Assembly (NCBI GenBank): GCA_900468285.1
Contig: UBTF01000010.1
Span: 124,001-188,000, forward strand
Direction of reading: 5' to 3'
Origin: Hyphomicrobiales bacterium
GTDB taxonomy: Bacteria; Pseudomonadota; Alphaproteobacteria; Rhizobiales; Rhizobiaceae
DNA length: 64,000 bases
The notes under the pieces were generated by a model that had not been told where the DNA came from, ran no database searches, and was given only the letters and a program-made list of their open reading frames with translations. Below are positions 25,936-35,795 of this stretch, piece by piece (within the stretch, counting starts at the first letter, position 1; the number at the start of each line of letters is the position of its first letter). The position numbers were made by a program, and so were the translations under genes.

Positions 25936-27012
25936 ATGGCAAGCAGCATCACTCTGGAAAAAATCGTCAAGCGCTTCGGTGCCTTTCCCGTCATCCACGG
26001 CATTGACCTGGTAATCGAGCCTGGGGAGTTTACCGTCTTTGTCGGCCCCTCGGGCTGTGGCAAGTCGACGCTTTTGCGAATGATAGCCGGGTTGGAGGAG
26101 ATATCGGACGGCGATCTTCTGATCGATGGCGAGAAGGTCAACGAAACGGCTGCTTCCAAACGCGGCATCGCCATGGTCTTTCAATCATACGCCCTTTATC
26201 CGCATATGAGTGTGTACAAGAACCTGGCTTTCGGCCTTGAAACAGCCGGATATAAGCGCCCTGAAATCGAAGCTCGGGTCCAGAAAGCGGCCGACGTGCT
26301 GCAAATCGGTCCGCTCTTACAGCGCAAGCCGAAAGCGCTCTCGGGCGGCCAACGCCAGCGCGTTGCGATTGGCCGGGCGATCGTGCGAGAGCCGAAGATA
26401 TTCCTCTTCGACGAACCGCTGTCCAATCTCGATGCAGAGTTGCGCGTGCAGATGCGCGTGGAAATCGCCAAGCTGCATCAGACGCTTGGCAGCACCATGA
26501 TCTATGTAACACATGATCAGGTAGAGGCCATGACCATGGCCGACAAGATTGTCGTGCTGCGTGAGGGGCGTATCATGCAGGTCGGGCGGCCGCTCGATCT
26601 TTACAATCAACCGGCAAATCAGTTTGTGGCTGGCTTCATCGGTTCGCCAAAAATGAATTTTCTGACGGCAAGGCTGGTCTCCAGCGATCCATCCCGCAGA
26701 ACGATTGAGGTGTCTGGCCAGCAGATCGTTCTCGACCGCTCGCTGGAGGCAAAAGATGGTGAAACCCTGACACTCGGCATCCGCCCGGAGCATTTCAATC
26801 CGCACATCCAATCTGCGAGTCTAGGGGAAGGAAAGGTCCAACTGGTCGAGCATCTCGGTGGGTCGACGGTCATCTACACCACCACGGCGGATGGTCAGGC
26901 TGTAACCGTCTTGCTGGAGGGACAGAAACAGTTGCGCATAGGCGAAACCGCTCCGCTCTCCTTCGATATCGCCAACGCACATCTTTTCGGCGCCGACGGC
27001 CGCAGGGTTTGA
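25936..27012 (+). CDS. ugpC: Sugar ABC transporter ATP-binding protein (UgpC/MalK type)
   Basis: A 358-aa ATPase. ATG 25936 has GGAG at a good distance; a GTG at 25924 is the alternative start. Walker [13 protein letters not shown] (near residue 38), Q-loop [14 protein letters not shown], signature [15 protein letters not shown] (near 134) and Walker [12 protein letters not shown] are all intact. The C-terminal TOBE domain (about 235-355) carries [10 protein letters not shown]. The gene closes the rightward operon and powers the permeases at 22005-23826. The symbol reflects the family, not a proven glycerol-phosphate substrate. Confidence 0.94.
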   Translation: MASSITLEKIVKRFGAFPVIHGIDLVIEPGEFTVFVGPSGCGKSTLLRMIAGLEEISDGDLLIDGEKVNETAASKRGIAMVFQSYALYPHMSVYKNLAFGLETAGYKRPEIEARVQKAADVLQIGPLLQRKPKALSGGQRQRVAIGRAIVREPKIFLFDEPLSNLDAELRVQMRVEIAKLHQTLGSTMIYVTHDQVEAMTMADKIVVLREGRIMQVGRPLDLYNQPANQFVAGFIGSPKMNFLTARLVSSDPSRRTIEVSGQQIVLDRSLEAKDGETLTLGIRPEHFNPHIQSASLGEGKVQLVEHLGGSTVIYTTTADGQAVTVLLEGQKQLRIGETAPLSFDIANAHLFGADGRRV

Positions 27013-27463
27013 TGCCGGGGGCGTTGGCTCGCAAATTCGAGCGTCAAGCAGCCTGTCAGGGAGTGGGCGTCTGGCGAGATGAGGTTATTGGCAGGGTGAC
27101 GCCTGACAAAGTGACGATTTGGCACTGTCGCGTCATTGGCCAGACGAATGAGTTTTGACATAACGCAGAATAATCACGCCGATCTATGAAGTCCCGCTCT
27201 GAACAGTGAGCTCGACGGCCCGTGTGGTTGCTACCAGGCGGCGTAGTCTATCGCGCCGGCGCAACTTTTCATTCTTGAAAGATTAAGTTTTTTTTTAAGT
27301 ATAGTCGAAAAATCCCGCGTATGCCGCGAAACGCGGCCGGAGCGCTGGGCGATTTCAACACTACGGAAAGGATTTAGGCGTATCTATGTCAACGACGTGG
27401 CATCGTGCTGCATTTGGCATTCGCCGCTCTCGAAGATGAGAAATCAACCAACCGGTGTTCAAT
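27013..27463. other. Intergenic region without a gene
   Basis: 451 bp between the end of the sugar operon and the second chemotaxis receptor. No convincing ORF was found. It contains a long T tract followed by AAGTATAG near 27288-27306, likely part of the receptor promoter region, and a weak five-base hairpin GCTCG/CGAGC at 27028-27043. No strong terminator was seen for the sugar operon. Confidence 0.6.
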
Positions 27464-29368
27464 ATGAAAATCAGCAATATATCGATTTTGAAGAAAGTGA
27501 GCCTGGTGGTTGCGCTCATGGGTTTTTCAGCCTTCGCCATCACCATTGCCGGAACTCAGGGACTTATGTCACTGGGCGCGGCACTGAAAGATACCGGCGC
27601 GAAGGAAGAAGCCGCGCGAGAAGCAATGGATTTGCGCATCGACGTGATTGCGATGAGCCGATTGACCTACCAGCTTGTCCTCGCCCCCGAGAAATCAGCC
27701 GATTTTGCAGCCGATACCGAAAAGCGTGCCAAGGAAATGCTGGAGCGCCTGCCGAAGATCGCGGCTGCAGCGGATGAGACCGAAAAGAAGCAGCTCCAGG
27801 ATATCGGCGTTGCGCTTAATGCCTATTTCGACAAAATCCGCGCCCTTGTAAAACTGGCTTCCGGTCCGGCTGTGACCACCGATACCATCAAGGCTGGCCT
27901 CAATGACAGCCTGGAAGGTCAAAAGGCGGTCACCGCGGCAATCAAGGTTTACAGCACCTATTCCGGCAATGCCTTGACTGAATCTCGTGCGCATGCGCTT
28001 TCTGTATCGAGCTTTACGATGATCGTCCTGATCACGACAGCAGTCGTATCGATTGTCGGCGGTGTCCTCGCGGCACTTGCGGTTGGTGGTCGCGGCATTT
28101 CGCGTCCTGTGCGCATGCTGACCCAGCGCATGAGCAGCCTTGCCAAGGGCGACCTGAGCGAAAAGATCGAAGGTGTTGATCGGCAGGACGAAATCGGCGA
28201 AATGGCTCGCGCTCTGGAAATCTTCAGAGCAAACGAAACGCAAATGCGCGAAATGGAAGCCCAGGAAGCCGCCATCACCGCGCAGAGCAAGGACTTGCAG
28301 TCCTCCATCAGCGGTATCGTCGCCGCTGCCGCTGCCGGCGACTTCTCCAAGCGTATTGCCAAGAGCTATGAAGATCCTGACTTGCAGCGTTTTGCAGAAG
28401 GCGTGAACGAGCTGGTCGTAAACGTTGATCGCGGGATTACTGAAGTGCGCCGCGTGATCGCTGCGCTCTCTGAAGCAAACCTCACACAGGAAATGAATGG
28501 CAGCTACCAGGGTGCCTTCGCCGAGCTGCAAACGAACGTCAATCAGACACTCGCCACCCTGCGTGGCACCATGCAGACGATCCGCCAGGCCGCAGGGACA
28601 ATCACTGATAATTCTGGCGAGCTTTCCTCCTCGGCAAATCAGCTTGCCCGTCGCACAGAGCAGCAGGCTGCTGCCCTGGAAGAAACCGCCGCTGCGCTGG
28701 AAGAAATCACAACAACGGTCAAGACCTCGACAGCTCGCGCCAACGAAGCCACGCAGATGGTCCGCGAAACGAAGAGTAGCGCAGGCAAGTCTGGCGATAT
28801 CGTTCGCAACGCTATTGATGCCATGGGCCGTATTGAGCAGTCCTCGCAGAAAATCGGCCAGATTATCTCCGTTATCGATGAGATTGCTTTCCAGACCAAC
28901 CTGCTTGCCCTGAACGCCGGTGTCGAAGCCGCGCGCGCCGGTGAAGCAGGACGTGGTTTCGCCGTCGTTGCGCAGGAAGTGCGTGAACTTGCCCAGCGCT
29001 CGGCAAATGCCGCGCGGGAAATCAAGTCGCTCATCAACACGTCCGCGGATGAAGTAAAGGGCGGTGTCTCCCTCGTTTTGTCCACGGGTGAGGCGTTGAA
29101 GGAGATCGAAACTCTCGTCAATCGCGTCGATGATCACGTCACGACAATTGCGCGGGCCGCCGAGGAGCAATCCACGGCCCTCACCGAGATCAACAGTTCG
29201 GTCAACCACATGGACCAGATGACCCAGCAAAATGCTGCAATGGTTGAAGAAACGACTGCGGCCAGCCAGGTTCTGGCGGATGAGGCGCGTCAGTTGAGAA
29301 CGCAACTTGAGCGGTTCCAGCTGGAAAGCAATGGTCAGACAGAGCATCGTTACCGCGCTGCGGCCTGA
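27464..29368 (+). CDS. Methyl-accepting chemotaxis protein
   Basis: A 634-aa transmembrane chemoreceptor; ATG 27464 ([16 protein letters not shown]) is chosen over an in-frame GTG at 27455, though neither has a clear ribosome-binding site. Membrane segments lie near residues 11-30 and 185-207, with a helical periplasmic sensor between them. HAMP follows ([20 protein letters not shown]), with a second HAMP-like segment near 275-325. The signalling tip [20 protein letters not shown] and flanking methylation helices are complete. It shares layout and much sequence with the receptor at 6736 but has a different sensor region. It lacks a C-terminal CheR-docking pentapeptide. Confidence 0.95.
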   Translation: MKISNISILKKVSLVVALMGFSAFAITIAGTQGLMSLGAALKDTGAKEEAAREAMDLRIDVIAMSRLTYQLVLAPEKSADFAADTEKRAKEMLERLPKIAAAADETEKKQLQDIGVALNAYFDKIRALVKLASGPAVTTDTIKAGLNDSLEGQKAVTAAIKVYSTYSGNALTESRAHALSVSSFTMIVLITTAVVSIVGGVLAALAVGGRGISRPVRMLTQRMSSLAKGDLSEKIEGVDRQDEIGEMARALEIFRANETQMREMEAQEAAITAQSKDLQSSISGIVAAAAAGDFSKRIAKSYEDPDLQRFAEGVNELVVNVDRGITEVRRVIAALSEANLTQEMNGSYQGAFAELQTNVNQTLATLRGTMQTIRQAAGTITDNSGELSSSANQLARRTEQQAAALEETAAALEEITTTVKTSTARANEATQMVRETKSSAGKSGDIVRNAIDAMGRIEQSSQKIGQIISVIDEIAFQTNLLALNAGVEAARAGEAGRGFAVVAQEVRELAQRSANAAREIKSLINTSADEVKGGVSLVLSTGEALKEIETLVNRVDDHVTTIARAAEEQSTALTEINSSVNHMDQMTQQNAAMVEETTAASQVLADEARQLRTQLERFQLESNGQTEHRYRAAA

Positions 29369-29916
29369 TCTTGCTCGATAAAACTCAAAACGTGGCCGGG
29401 GATGAGCTTCGCTCTGTTTCCCGGCCTAGCTTCATCTAGGCCATGAGTGTCGCTAAAGAGCTGGCAGGGGCCGCCTGATCAAGCGGATACTCTAGTTCCT
29501 CGGCTTAATCGTGCAAAAGGGACGTCCATCCTCGTTCATAGGCAGGCTTTCGGGCCCTGTGCGTGCCTGTCCCCGTGAGACCGTAGGGGGGCATTTCTGT
29601 CACCTTTAAGCAGGGAAGACGGACACTCGGGAAAATCGGCCCCGTTGAGAAAGGCCGGATTGTCCAGGTGGTCATAGATTCGCTCGCATCGCTCCCTCAA
29701 TACTCATCTCGTCCAGGAAAAACGGTATATTAACTCGTCATCCATAGATTGACCAATGGCCAATGCTTCAGGCGTCCTATGACATGTGAGCAAATGAGAG
29801 CAGTATCTGAAGTGCTGAATTCATCGCTCGACAGGTGCGGAGGCCGGGATGCGACGAAACACCAATGTCAGGAAACCCGCGGGGCGGCTCGCAGGAATAT
29901 GGGATCGTAGACAGAT
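29369..29916. other. Intergenic region without a gene
   Basis: 548 bp between the chemoreceptor and the polysaccharide cluster. I found no ORF with start signals. The first 75 bases hold two overlapping hairpins (29394-29442). The rest presumably contains the promoter of the polysaccharide operon, for which no confident -35/-10 pair was seen. Confidence 0.6.
29394..29442 (+). terminator. Two mutually exclusive hairpins after the chemoreceptor gene
   Basis: Hairpin A pairs GGCCGGG (29394-29400) with CCCGGCC (29420-29426). Hairpin B pairs GGCCTAG (29423-29429) with CTAGGCC (29436-29442). They share GGCC at 29423-29426, so only one can form at a time. No T-run follows either. A 3'-end role is the simplest reading. 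Confidence 0.4.
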
Positions 29917-31995
29917 ATGGCGATGAACGGCACCACGTCTTACGATCCACATCCGCGTGAGGAAGCAGGCGGTACGCACAATCTTATGCGACTGGCACTA
30001 TTGTTGTGGCGCAACATCCTCTTCATCATCCTTATCGGCATCATTTGCGGGGCGCTGGCTTTCGGCGCTTCGCTGCTCATGCCGAATTACTACATAGCGA
30101 CGTCACAGATATTGCTGGATCCGGAAGGATCGCGCGTTCTTGAGAGCGATCTGCCCGGACAGCCTCGCGCTGTGGATTCCCATGTTCTGAACCAGCAATA
30201 TATTATCACCTCGGCGCAGGTCTTGTCGCGTATAGTAGAGAGCGAGAAGCTTTACGACGATCCAAAGTTCGGGGCTGCTAAGCCTTTTTATCCGGACAAG
30301 GAAAGCCGCAGCAATCTGGCGCTTGATGCCTTGAGAAAAGTCACGTCCGTTTCCGCTGTAGGACGCAGCTTCGTCGTCAACGTCTCGGTGAAATCGGACA
30401 GCCCGCAACGGGCGGCCGAACTCGCTAATCTTATTGCCACGACCTATACGCAGGTCCGCGTTGAGATGAACAGTGACGTGTTGCGCCGAACAGGCGGTGG
30501 GCTTGCCGCGCAACTCGACCAGCTGCGCAAGGCCGTGGAAGACGGCGATCGCGCCGTGCAGGCATACCGTGCGGAACATAATCTTGCCGATATTCAGGGC
30601 CGACCGGATGTCGAGCAGCGCATTGCCGACGCTAATACGGAAATTTCCAGACTGTCCGCGACAGTCGCCGAAAGCGAGGCGCTGGTGGCGGAGCTGAACC
30701 GCGCCAGAAACGACAGTCAGTATCTGCGTTCAATCCCAGACACGTCCTTGACGCCTGCGATCATTTCGCTGCGCGCGCGTTATCAGGAAAGTCGCGAGGA
30801 GGAGCAGGTTCAGGCTACCTCTCTGGGTGCTCAGCATCCATCCCTGCAGGCTGCACGCGCCCGAAGCCAGTCGCTGGCGAATATTCTTGATGAGCAATTG
30901 CGCAATTTTGCGACCGCGACGTCGGGCAATCTGGAGCGCCTGAAAAACCAGTTGGCACTGTTGCGAAAAAACGCAGATGCGCTGAAGACAACACTCAATA
31001 GCGACGAACAGACGATGGTACGTCTGCGCGAACTGCAGCGCAAACTGGAAAGCGACCGCGCGGTCTACGAGGCCTTCCTGTTGCGCACCAAACAGCTGTC
31101 GGAACAGCAGGGCACTTCCAATGAGAATCCGCAAATCATTTCAAGCGCCGAGCCCCCTCTGCGTGCCGCAGGACCACCGCGTGCATTGATCGTGGCGGGC
31201 GGCGGAATTCTGGGTCTGATGCTGGCCGCTGGCCTCCTTGTTGTCCGCGATCAGTTTCGCAGCCTGCCCTACGAGCCGCAACGTCTTCTTCGCAAACCGC
31301 GCAAGGAGGTCGACGCGGAAGCAGACAGAGAGGAAGGCAGACAGGCTCAATTGCCACCGCCACACATGGACGAGGAACGTCCTTTTTCCGGCACTGCGCA
31401 GGCAAGCCGACTTGTTCGGGAAGTCGACACCAAGTCGTTGAGCGCATCTGCGGGCGACGACTTCAGCGCCCTTGCCCGCACTGTGTCCTCGGGAATGAGC
31501 CCGGCCACCAATCATTCCATCCTCGTCGTTTCCACAGGTGTCAAAAACCGTGCGCCTTACGCTGCCTTTAATCTGGCGGCAGAAGTGTCAAAGCTGGGAC
31601 GCAGGGTTTTGCTGGTCGATGCTGCGGCGCACGATCCATTGCTCACAGCGATGCTTCTGCCGGAAGCAGCCGAGCGGCCGGCGCTGGACGCACCATATGC
31701 TGTCGAGGCCTTGCCATGTCTGCACTTTGCCGCGATTGACGGACGTGGAGGCCACGGCGTTTTACGCGATGCGCAGGACGAAAAAGGGGAAAAATTCGAT
31801 TGCATCGTGGTAGATGGAGGTGTGGCAACAAAATCGCGCATCCATTCGGGTGAAAGCCACGTATTCGATGAAGTATTCCTCATGCAGCACGAGGAAGATA
31901 CCGGCAGTGTCGTGATTGCCCTCGTTTCACTGGAGGAAAGTGGAATGGAGGACATCAGGCTTGTCCGGATGACGCATTCCGGGCTGCAATATTGA
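29917..31995 (+). CDS. Polysaccharide chain-length/export protein (Wzz/ExoP-like) with degenerate kinase domain
   Basis: A 692-aa inner-membrane protein of the polysaccharide co-polymerase family. The Wzz domain (about 20-120) begins with a membrane segment (NILFIILIGIICGALAFGAS). A long periplasmic coiled-coil region follows (about 190-400), then a second membrane segment near 421-442. The cytoplasmic tail has the fold signature of a BY-kinase around residues 533-576 (SILVVSTGVKNRAPYAAFNL, then RRVLLVDAAAHDPLL), but the Walker A Gly-Lys-Ser/Thr is absent and there is no Tyr-rich tail. It likely sets chain length or assists export without kinase activity. It heads the cluster; an ATG two codons in is also possible. 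Confidence 0.88.
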   Translation: MAMNGTTSYDPHPREEAGGTHNLMRLALLLWRNILFIILIGIICGALAFGASLLMPNYYIATSQILLDPEGSRVLESDLPGQPRAVDSHVLNQQYIITSAQVLSRIVESEKLYDDPKFGAAKPFYPDKESRSNLALDALRKVTSVSAVGRSFVVNVSVKSDSPQRAAELANLIATTYTQVRVEMNSDVLRRTGGGLAAQLDQLRKAVEDGDRAVQAYRAEHNLADIQGRPDVEQRIADANTEISRLSATVAESEALVAELNRARNDSQYLRSIPDTSLTPAIISLRARYQESREEEQVQATSLGAQHPSLQAARARSQSLANILDEQLRNFATATSGNLERLKNQLALLRKNADALKTTLNSDEQTMVRLRELQRKLESDRAVYEAFLLRTKQLSEQQGTSNENPQIISSAEPPLRAAGPPRALIVAGGGILGLMLAAGLLVVRDQFRSLPYEPQRLLRKPRKEVDAEADREEGRQAQLPPPHMDEERPFSGTAQASRLVREVDTKSLSASAGDDFSALARTVSSGMSPATNHSILVVSTGVKNRAPYAAFNLAAEVSKLGRRVLLVDAAAHDPLLTAMLLPEAAERPALDAPYAVEALPCLHFAAIDGRGGHGVLRDAQDEKGEKFDCIVVDGGVATKSRIHSGESHVFDEVFLMQHEEDTGSVVIALVSLEESGMEDIRLVRMTHSGLQY

Positions 31996-32004
31996 GGATT
32001 GAAA

Positions 32005-33297
32005 TTGGCTGAAGACAACAACCGGGCTGCTATCAGGATCCCTTTTCTGCAAGGTCGATCCTTTTCCGGCATGAATGTGCTCTTCAATATGGGGCTTCGT
32101 GGCTCCACGCTGGTTTTGCGTTTTGCGCTTTCCTTCTACATCGTCAAATTTATGGGGCTTGAGGCCGCCGGCGTGTACGGCCTGGCGCTTGGCGTCGTCA
32201 ATGCCGCCCCCGCAGCACTGGGATGGGGCCTGAATTATTTCATCTCTCGAGATGTGAGCGGCAAGACCTCCGGTGTCGCAGGTCTTTACATGAAGACCCG
32301 CTTGCTTGTGACGGTCACATCTCTCGCCGTGATGACGGCCGTTGTCCTGATGGTCGCCTTCTCCCTTGGTCATTCTGTAACCCCGCTCTATTTCCTCATT
32401 CTTCTGGTCGTCTGGCTGGAAACGATTTCCTGCGACATTCACGTGCCCTTGATTGCGCAGGAAATGTCCAGTCAGGCAAATGTGCTGTTTTTTCTAAGGA
32501 CCTCATCCTGGATCGTGCCGGTCATCGGGCTTGGCCTGGCGTTTCAGTCTCTGCGCACAATCGAAGCGATCATGATCGCTTGGAGTTGCGGTTATATTCT
32601 GATGTTCCTGGGGCTGGCCTGGTTTCTGCGTAGCTGGCCCATCAGGCGTATTTTTCAGGCGCCGGTGCGGCTGCGCTGGGTTCGCAAGCGGATGCGTCGG
32701 GCATGGCTGATCTACATCAGCGACATGAGCAATGTCGGCCTCGTCTATGCTGATCGATATATCGTTTCACTCTTGCTCACGCTTTCCTTGACGGGCGTCT
32801 ACACATTCTATTGGTCACTGGCCAATGCATTGCAGACCTTGATCTCGACGGCGGTATTGCAGGTTGCGGTTCCTGTGCTGTTCAAGGCCTACAATACGGG
32901 ATCGATGAGAGAGTGGCGGGAAGCGATGGTCTGGCAGTTCACAAAAACCGCTGCCGTCGCCTTTGCTCTCGGTCTCGCCATATTCTTGAGCGGCAATATT
33001 CTTGTCCACTTCATGAATATGCCGGAACTTGGAGAGCATCAGGGAATGTTTGCGCTTCTGCTGCTGACCGCAGTGGTACGCTCCTGCACCGACCTGATGG
33101 GTCTTGGTCTCAACAGTTTGAGAAAAGACGCCCATTACGCCTTCGTCAACCTTTCCAGTGTCCTGCTGTCGATCGCGATGAGCGTCATTCTGATCAGCTC
33201 CTTCGGCTTTATCGGAGCGGGACTTTCCGCCTTTTTCACCGCGCTTGTGACGGCGTCCATATCCAGCACATTGCTGTGGCGAGCGTCGCGCCCGTAA
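32005..33297 (+). CDS. Polysaccharide flippase (Wzx-like, MATE/MOP superfamily)
   Basis: A 430-aa inner-membrane protein with about twelve hydrophobic segments, of the oligosaccharide-lipid flippase type. No ATG lies near the start; TTG 32005 is preferred because GAGGA at 31994-31998 gives it a six-base spacing, whereas TTG 31999 directly abuts that site. Recognisable stretches are STLVLRFALSFYIVKFMGLE at the N-terminus and LVYADRYIVSLLLTLSLTGV near residue 250. It would flip lipid-linked repeat units. The gene follows the Wzz-like gene by nine bases. Confidence 0.86.
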   Translation: MAEDNNRAAIRIPFLQGRSFSGMNVLFNMGLRGSTLVLRFALSFYIVKFMGLEAAGVYGLALGVVNAAPAALGWGLNYFISRDVSGKTSGVAGLYMKTRLLVTVTSLAVMTAVVLMVAFSLGHSVTPLYFLILLVVWLETISCDIHVPLIAQEMSSQANVLFFLRTSSWIVPVIGLGLAFQSLRTIEAIMIAWSCGYILMFLGLAWFLRSWPIRRIFQAPVRLRWVRKRMRRAWLIYISDMSNVGLVYADRYIVSLLLTLSLTGVYTFYWSLANALQTLISTAVLQVAVPVLFKAYNTGSMREWREAMVWQFTKTAAVAFALGLAIFLSGNILVHFMNMPELGEHQGMFALLLLTAVVRSCTDLMGLGLNSLRKDAHYAFVNLSSVLLSIAMSVILISSFGFIGAGLSAFFTALVTASISSTLLWRASRP

Positions 33298-33344
33298 GCA
33301 AAGATATTTGAGTACCAGACGAGTTTAGCGAGGGTTGGGGAACC

Positions 33345-34259
33345 ATGGCATCTGATCAGCCGAAGCATTCAGGAATACGCCGCCTGTTGAAAAGCCTTTA
33401 CCACGCCACCATCAACAGCCTGCCAATCAAGCAGGCCACCCAATTGCAATACTACAGATATCATAAGCTCTGGCCTGACCTCGATAACCCGAAGACACTG
33501 AATGAGCATCTCGCCGCGCGGAAAATAGCATGGACAAGCCCGGCATCCGATCCCCGGCTGATAATGCTCAGCGACAAGATTGCGGTGAAGGCACATGTGG
33601 CCAAGGTGCTGGGCGACAAATGGGTGACGCCGACCCTCTGGCGTGGTAAAAATCTCGATGATTGCCCGCCTTTGCCGTTTCCCTATGTGATCAAGGTCAA
33701 TCACGGATCTGATCGCAACATTTTCGTCTACGGGCCGGAAGATCTGGTCGGTGCTAAGGAAAAATGTGCGGCCTGGCTGGCAGGGCGAACGGCGTGGAGG
33801 CTGGCGGAAGAGTGGTATAACCACATCGATCCGGAAATTTTCATTGAGCCATTCATCGGCGACAATGGTGAGGCGCCAGTCGACTACAAGCTGTTCTGCT
33901 TTGAGAACGACATCCCGTGCATACAGATCGATACCGCACGCTTTTCGGATCATCGCCGCTGCTTCTACGACGAAAACTGGAACAAGCTCGATTTCGGTCA
34001 CTATTATCCGTTGGAGCCGGGTGAGTTGCCTCGTCCTCCGCATCTGGATGAAATTCTAGCTGCGGCACGCACCCTGGCACAGGGGTTCGAATTCGTTCGC
34101 ATCGATTTCTACGACAAGGAATCGGGCCCCCTGTTCGGCGAAATGACTTTCAGCCCAACCTCTGCCTTCGGTGCATTCAGGCCGCCATCAACCGATCTGT
34201 GGTTGGGAAAATTCTGGAAAGACAAGCCGGAAGGCACGTTTCAAACGGGCGACAACTAA
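33345..34259 (+). CDS. TupA-like ATP-grasp protein of polysaccharide biosynthesis
   Basis: A 304-aa protein of the TupA-like ATP-grasp family, seen in teichuronopeptide and capsule clusters. Conserved elements are PYVIKVNHGSDRNIFVYGPE (nucleotide-binding strand, residues 110-130), FIEPFIGDNGEAPVDYKLFC (near 165-185) and FEFVRIDFYDKESGPLFGEM with the metal ligands near 246-266. These enzymes are thought to ligate an amino acid or similar group to a sugar acid, so the polysaccharide may be decorated with amide-linked residues (inference). GGGGAACC precedes the ATG. It converges with the GT4 gene at 34275. Confidence 0.88.
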   Translation: MASDQPKHSGIRRLLKSLYHATINSLPIKQATQLQYYRYHKLWPDLDNPKTLNEHLAARKIAWTSPASDPRLIMLSDKIAVKAHVAKVLGDKWVTPTLWRGKNLDDCPPLPFPYVIKVNHGSDRNIFVYGPEDLVGAKEKCAAWLAGRTAWRLAEEWYNHIDPEIFIEPFIGDNGEAPVDYKLFCFENDIPCIQIDTARFSDHRRCFYDENWNKLDFGHYYPLEPGELPRPPHLDEILAAARTLAQGFEFVRIDFYDKESGPLFGEMTFSPTSAFGAFRPPSTDLWLGKFWKDKPEGTFQTGDN

Positions 34260-34274
34260 GTTGCGAGGATAATT

Positions 34275-35510
34275 TCAGCGTGCTGCCGCACTCAACAGCA
34301 CCGCTTCCAGACGTCCATAATAGTCGGATTGCTCTGCCGTGCCTTTGAAATTTGCTATGCCTGGAAACAGAGTATCCCGCTGTTTCCACCATTGCTCCTG
34401 GCCGATCTCGATAGCCTTGGTCAGGAGATTAGCCAAGGCGCCGGGCTGGTCCGGGTCGTAGAGCCAGCCGGTCTGGTTTTGATTGATGATCTCGGTCGTT
34501 CCTCCCCGCATCGTGCCAATTACCGGAAGGCCGTAGATTGGCGCCTCGATCAATATGCGGCTTTGCGGTTCGTGCCAGCGGGATGGCAAGACCATCACAT
34601 CGGCCTGCCGATAGACATTTTCGGGAGGAACAAAGCCGGTAAACTCAACCGCCTTTCCTGCAGCCCTTTTTTTCAGTTTTTTGACGTCGTTCTCACGGCC
34701 TCTTCCCGCCAGAACCAGCCGCGCATCGTTTTTATCGCAAACGGAGCTGAACGCCTGCAACAGATCCCCGATGCCTTTCTCTTCGGAGATTGCGCCAAGA
34801 TAACCGAAGGTGAATGTTTTCGACTTTGGCTCCCGTCTGCCAACCAGGCTGGTTTCAAAACTGCTTTCTGCCGCATTGGTGTTGTGCATGACGTGCCATT
34901 TGGCATCCTGAAGCAAGCCGGTGTCGGCGAATCTTTGCCGCAACGCCTCGCTGACGGCAATCACCGTCATGCCCGACCCGTTTAGTGAGGACACGCGCTG
35001 CTTGAGAAGAGAGCAATCGAAACAGGGACGCTCACAGTTTTGACCATTGCGAAACATGCTGGTCTTGGGACAGAGCAGGCCATAATCCCTCAAATGCAGG
35101 CAAATGGGTACATTTGCCTGGCGTGCCGCAATGAACAGGGCAGGCTGCATATAGGAAGAGTTCTGCGCATAAATGAGGTCGAACTTCTCCCGTATCAGAA
35201 ACTGCGTCAGTTCTTGAGGGCAGACTGCACCCAATGCCGTGCGCAGGTGCCAGCCTGCGCGTCTTATCAACCCGACTGAGGATTTCCGCGGCAGCGGGAG
35301 ATAGGTATTGTTCCACTGAATTCGGACCAGCCGGATGCCGCCGGGCAGTTGCCTCTCACCGGTCGGGGCAACGGGATCGCCGGCCTTGCCGAGTGCCAAT
35401 ACCGTGACATCATGGCGCTGCCCCAGCTGGACCGCGCCAAGCCGCGCAGAGATTTCCGCGCCACCCTCTTCCTGGGGAGCAAACGTCTGCGATACGATGC
35501 AGATCTTCAA
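34275..35510 (-). CDS. Glycosyltransferase family 4 (inverted paralogue of 38069 gene)
   Basis: A 411-aa GT4 enzyme if the start is TTG 35510 (LKICIVSQTFAPQEEGGAEI); this choice is based on the alignment with the paralogue at 38069, which begins MKICIVAQTFAPQEEGGAEI. The open frame reaches 35561 but without support. The donor-binding domain shows FGYLGAISEEKGIGDLLQAF, GFVPPENVYRQADVMVLPSR and EAPIYGLPVIGTMRGGT. A cysteine cluster CERPCFDC lies near residue 165. It is the only gene of the cluster on the minus strand. Confidence 0.9.
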   Translation of the reverse strand: MKICIVSQTFAPQEEGGAEISARLGAVQLGQRHDVTVLALGKAGDPVAPTGERQLPGGIRLVRIQWNNTYLPLPRKSSVGLIRRAGWHLRTALGAVCPQELTQFLIREKFDLIYAQNSSYMQPALFIAARQANVPICLHLRDYGLLCPKTSMFRNGQNCERPCFDCSLLKQRVSSLNGSGMTVIAVSEALRQRFADTGLLQDAKWHVMHNTNAAESSFETSLVGRREPKSKTFTFGYLGAISEEKGIGDLLQAFSSVCDKNDARLVLAGRGRENDVKKLKKRAAGKAVEFTGFVPPENVYRQADVMVLPSRWHEPQSRILIEAPIYGLPVIGTMRGGTTEIINQNQTGWLYDPDQPGALANLLTKAIEIGQEQWWKQRDTLFPGIANFKGTAEQSDYYGRLEAVLLSAAAR

Positions 35511-35795
35511 ATCCGCTGCCCTCTGTCCACGACAAGTGCCTTTGTTGAGCTTCAGGCCCACTTATGCCGGTGCAACCATTTAAATATATTGAACAACAGT
35601 CAGGTGTATTCAGTCCCGCGTAGAACTAAATTGCTTGGAGACGTAGTGTGCATCTGCAAACAAGTCTTCCCCTGATATCGCGGAAGATAACATTTATTAT
35701 TTTCCCCTTACATTTCATATTATTAAGAATTTTGGGCTTTAAGTCACGGTGAAAGAGCAGATCGCATTCGATGCTGTATCATGAATGAGGGGATC

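Noticed and set aside
27695..29347. A 550-codon open frame on the minus strand inside the second chemoreceptor gene
   Set aside because: It is fully antisense to a clear MCP coding sequence, has no family resemblance, and is rich in residues expected from reading that gene backwards.
34870..35075. CxxxCxxC motif in the GT4 protein, reminiscent of radical SAM enzymes
   Set aside because: The rest of the protein is a normal GT4 fold with intact donor-binding motifs, and Cys clusters at this place occur in other GT4 proteins; a structural metal site is likelier.
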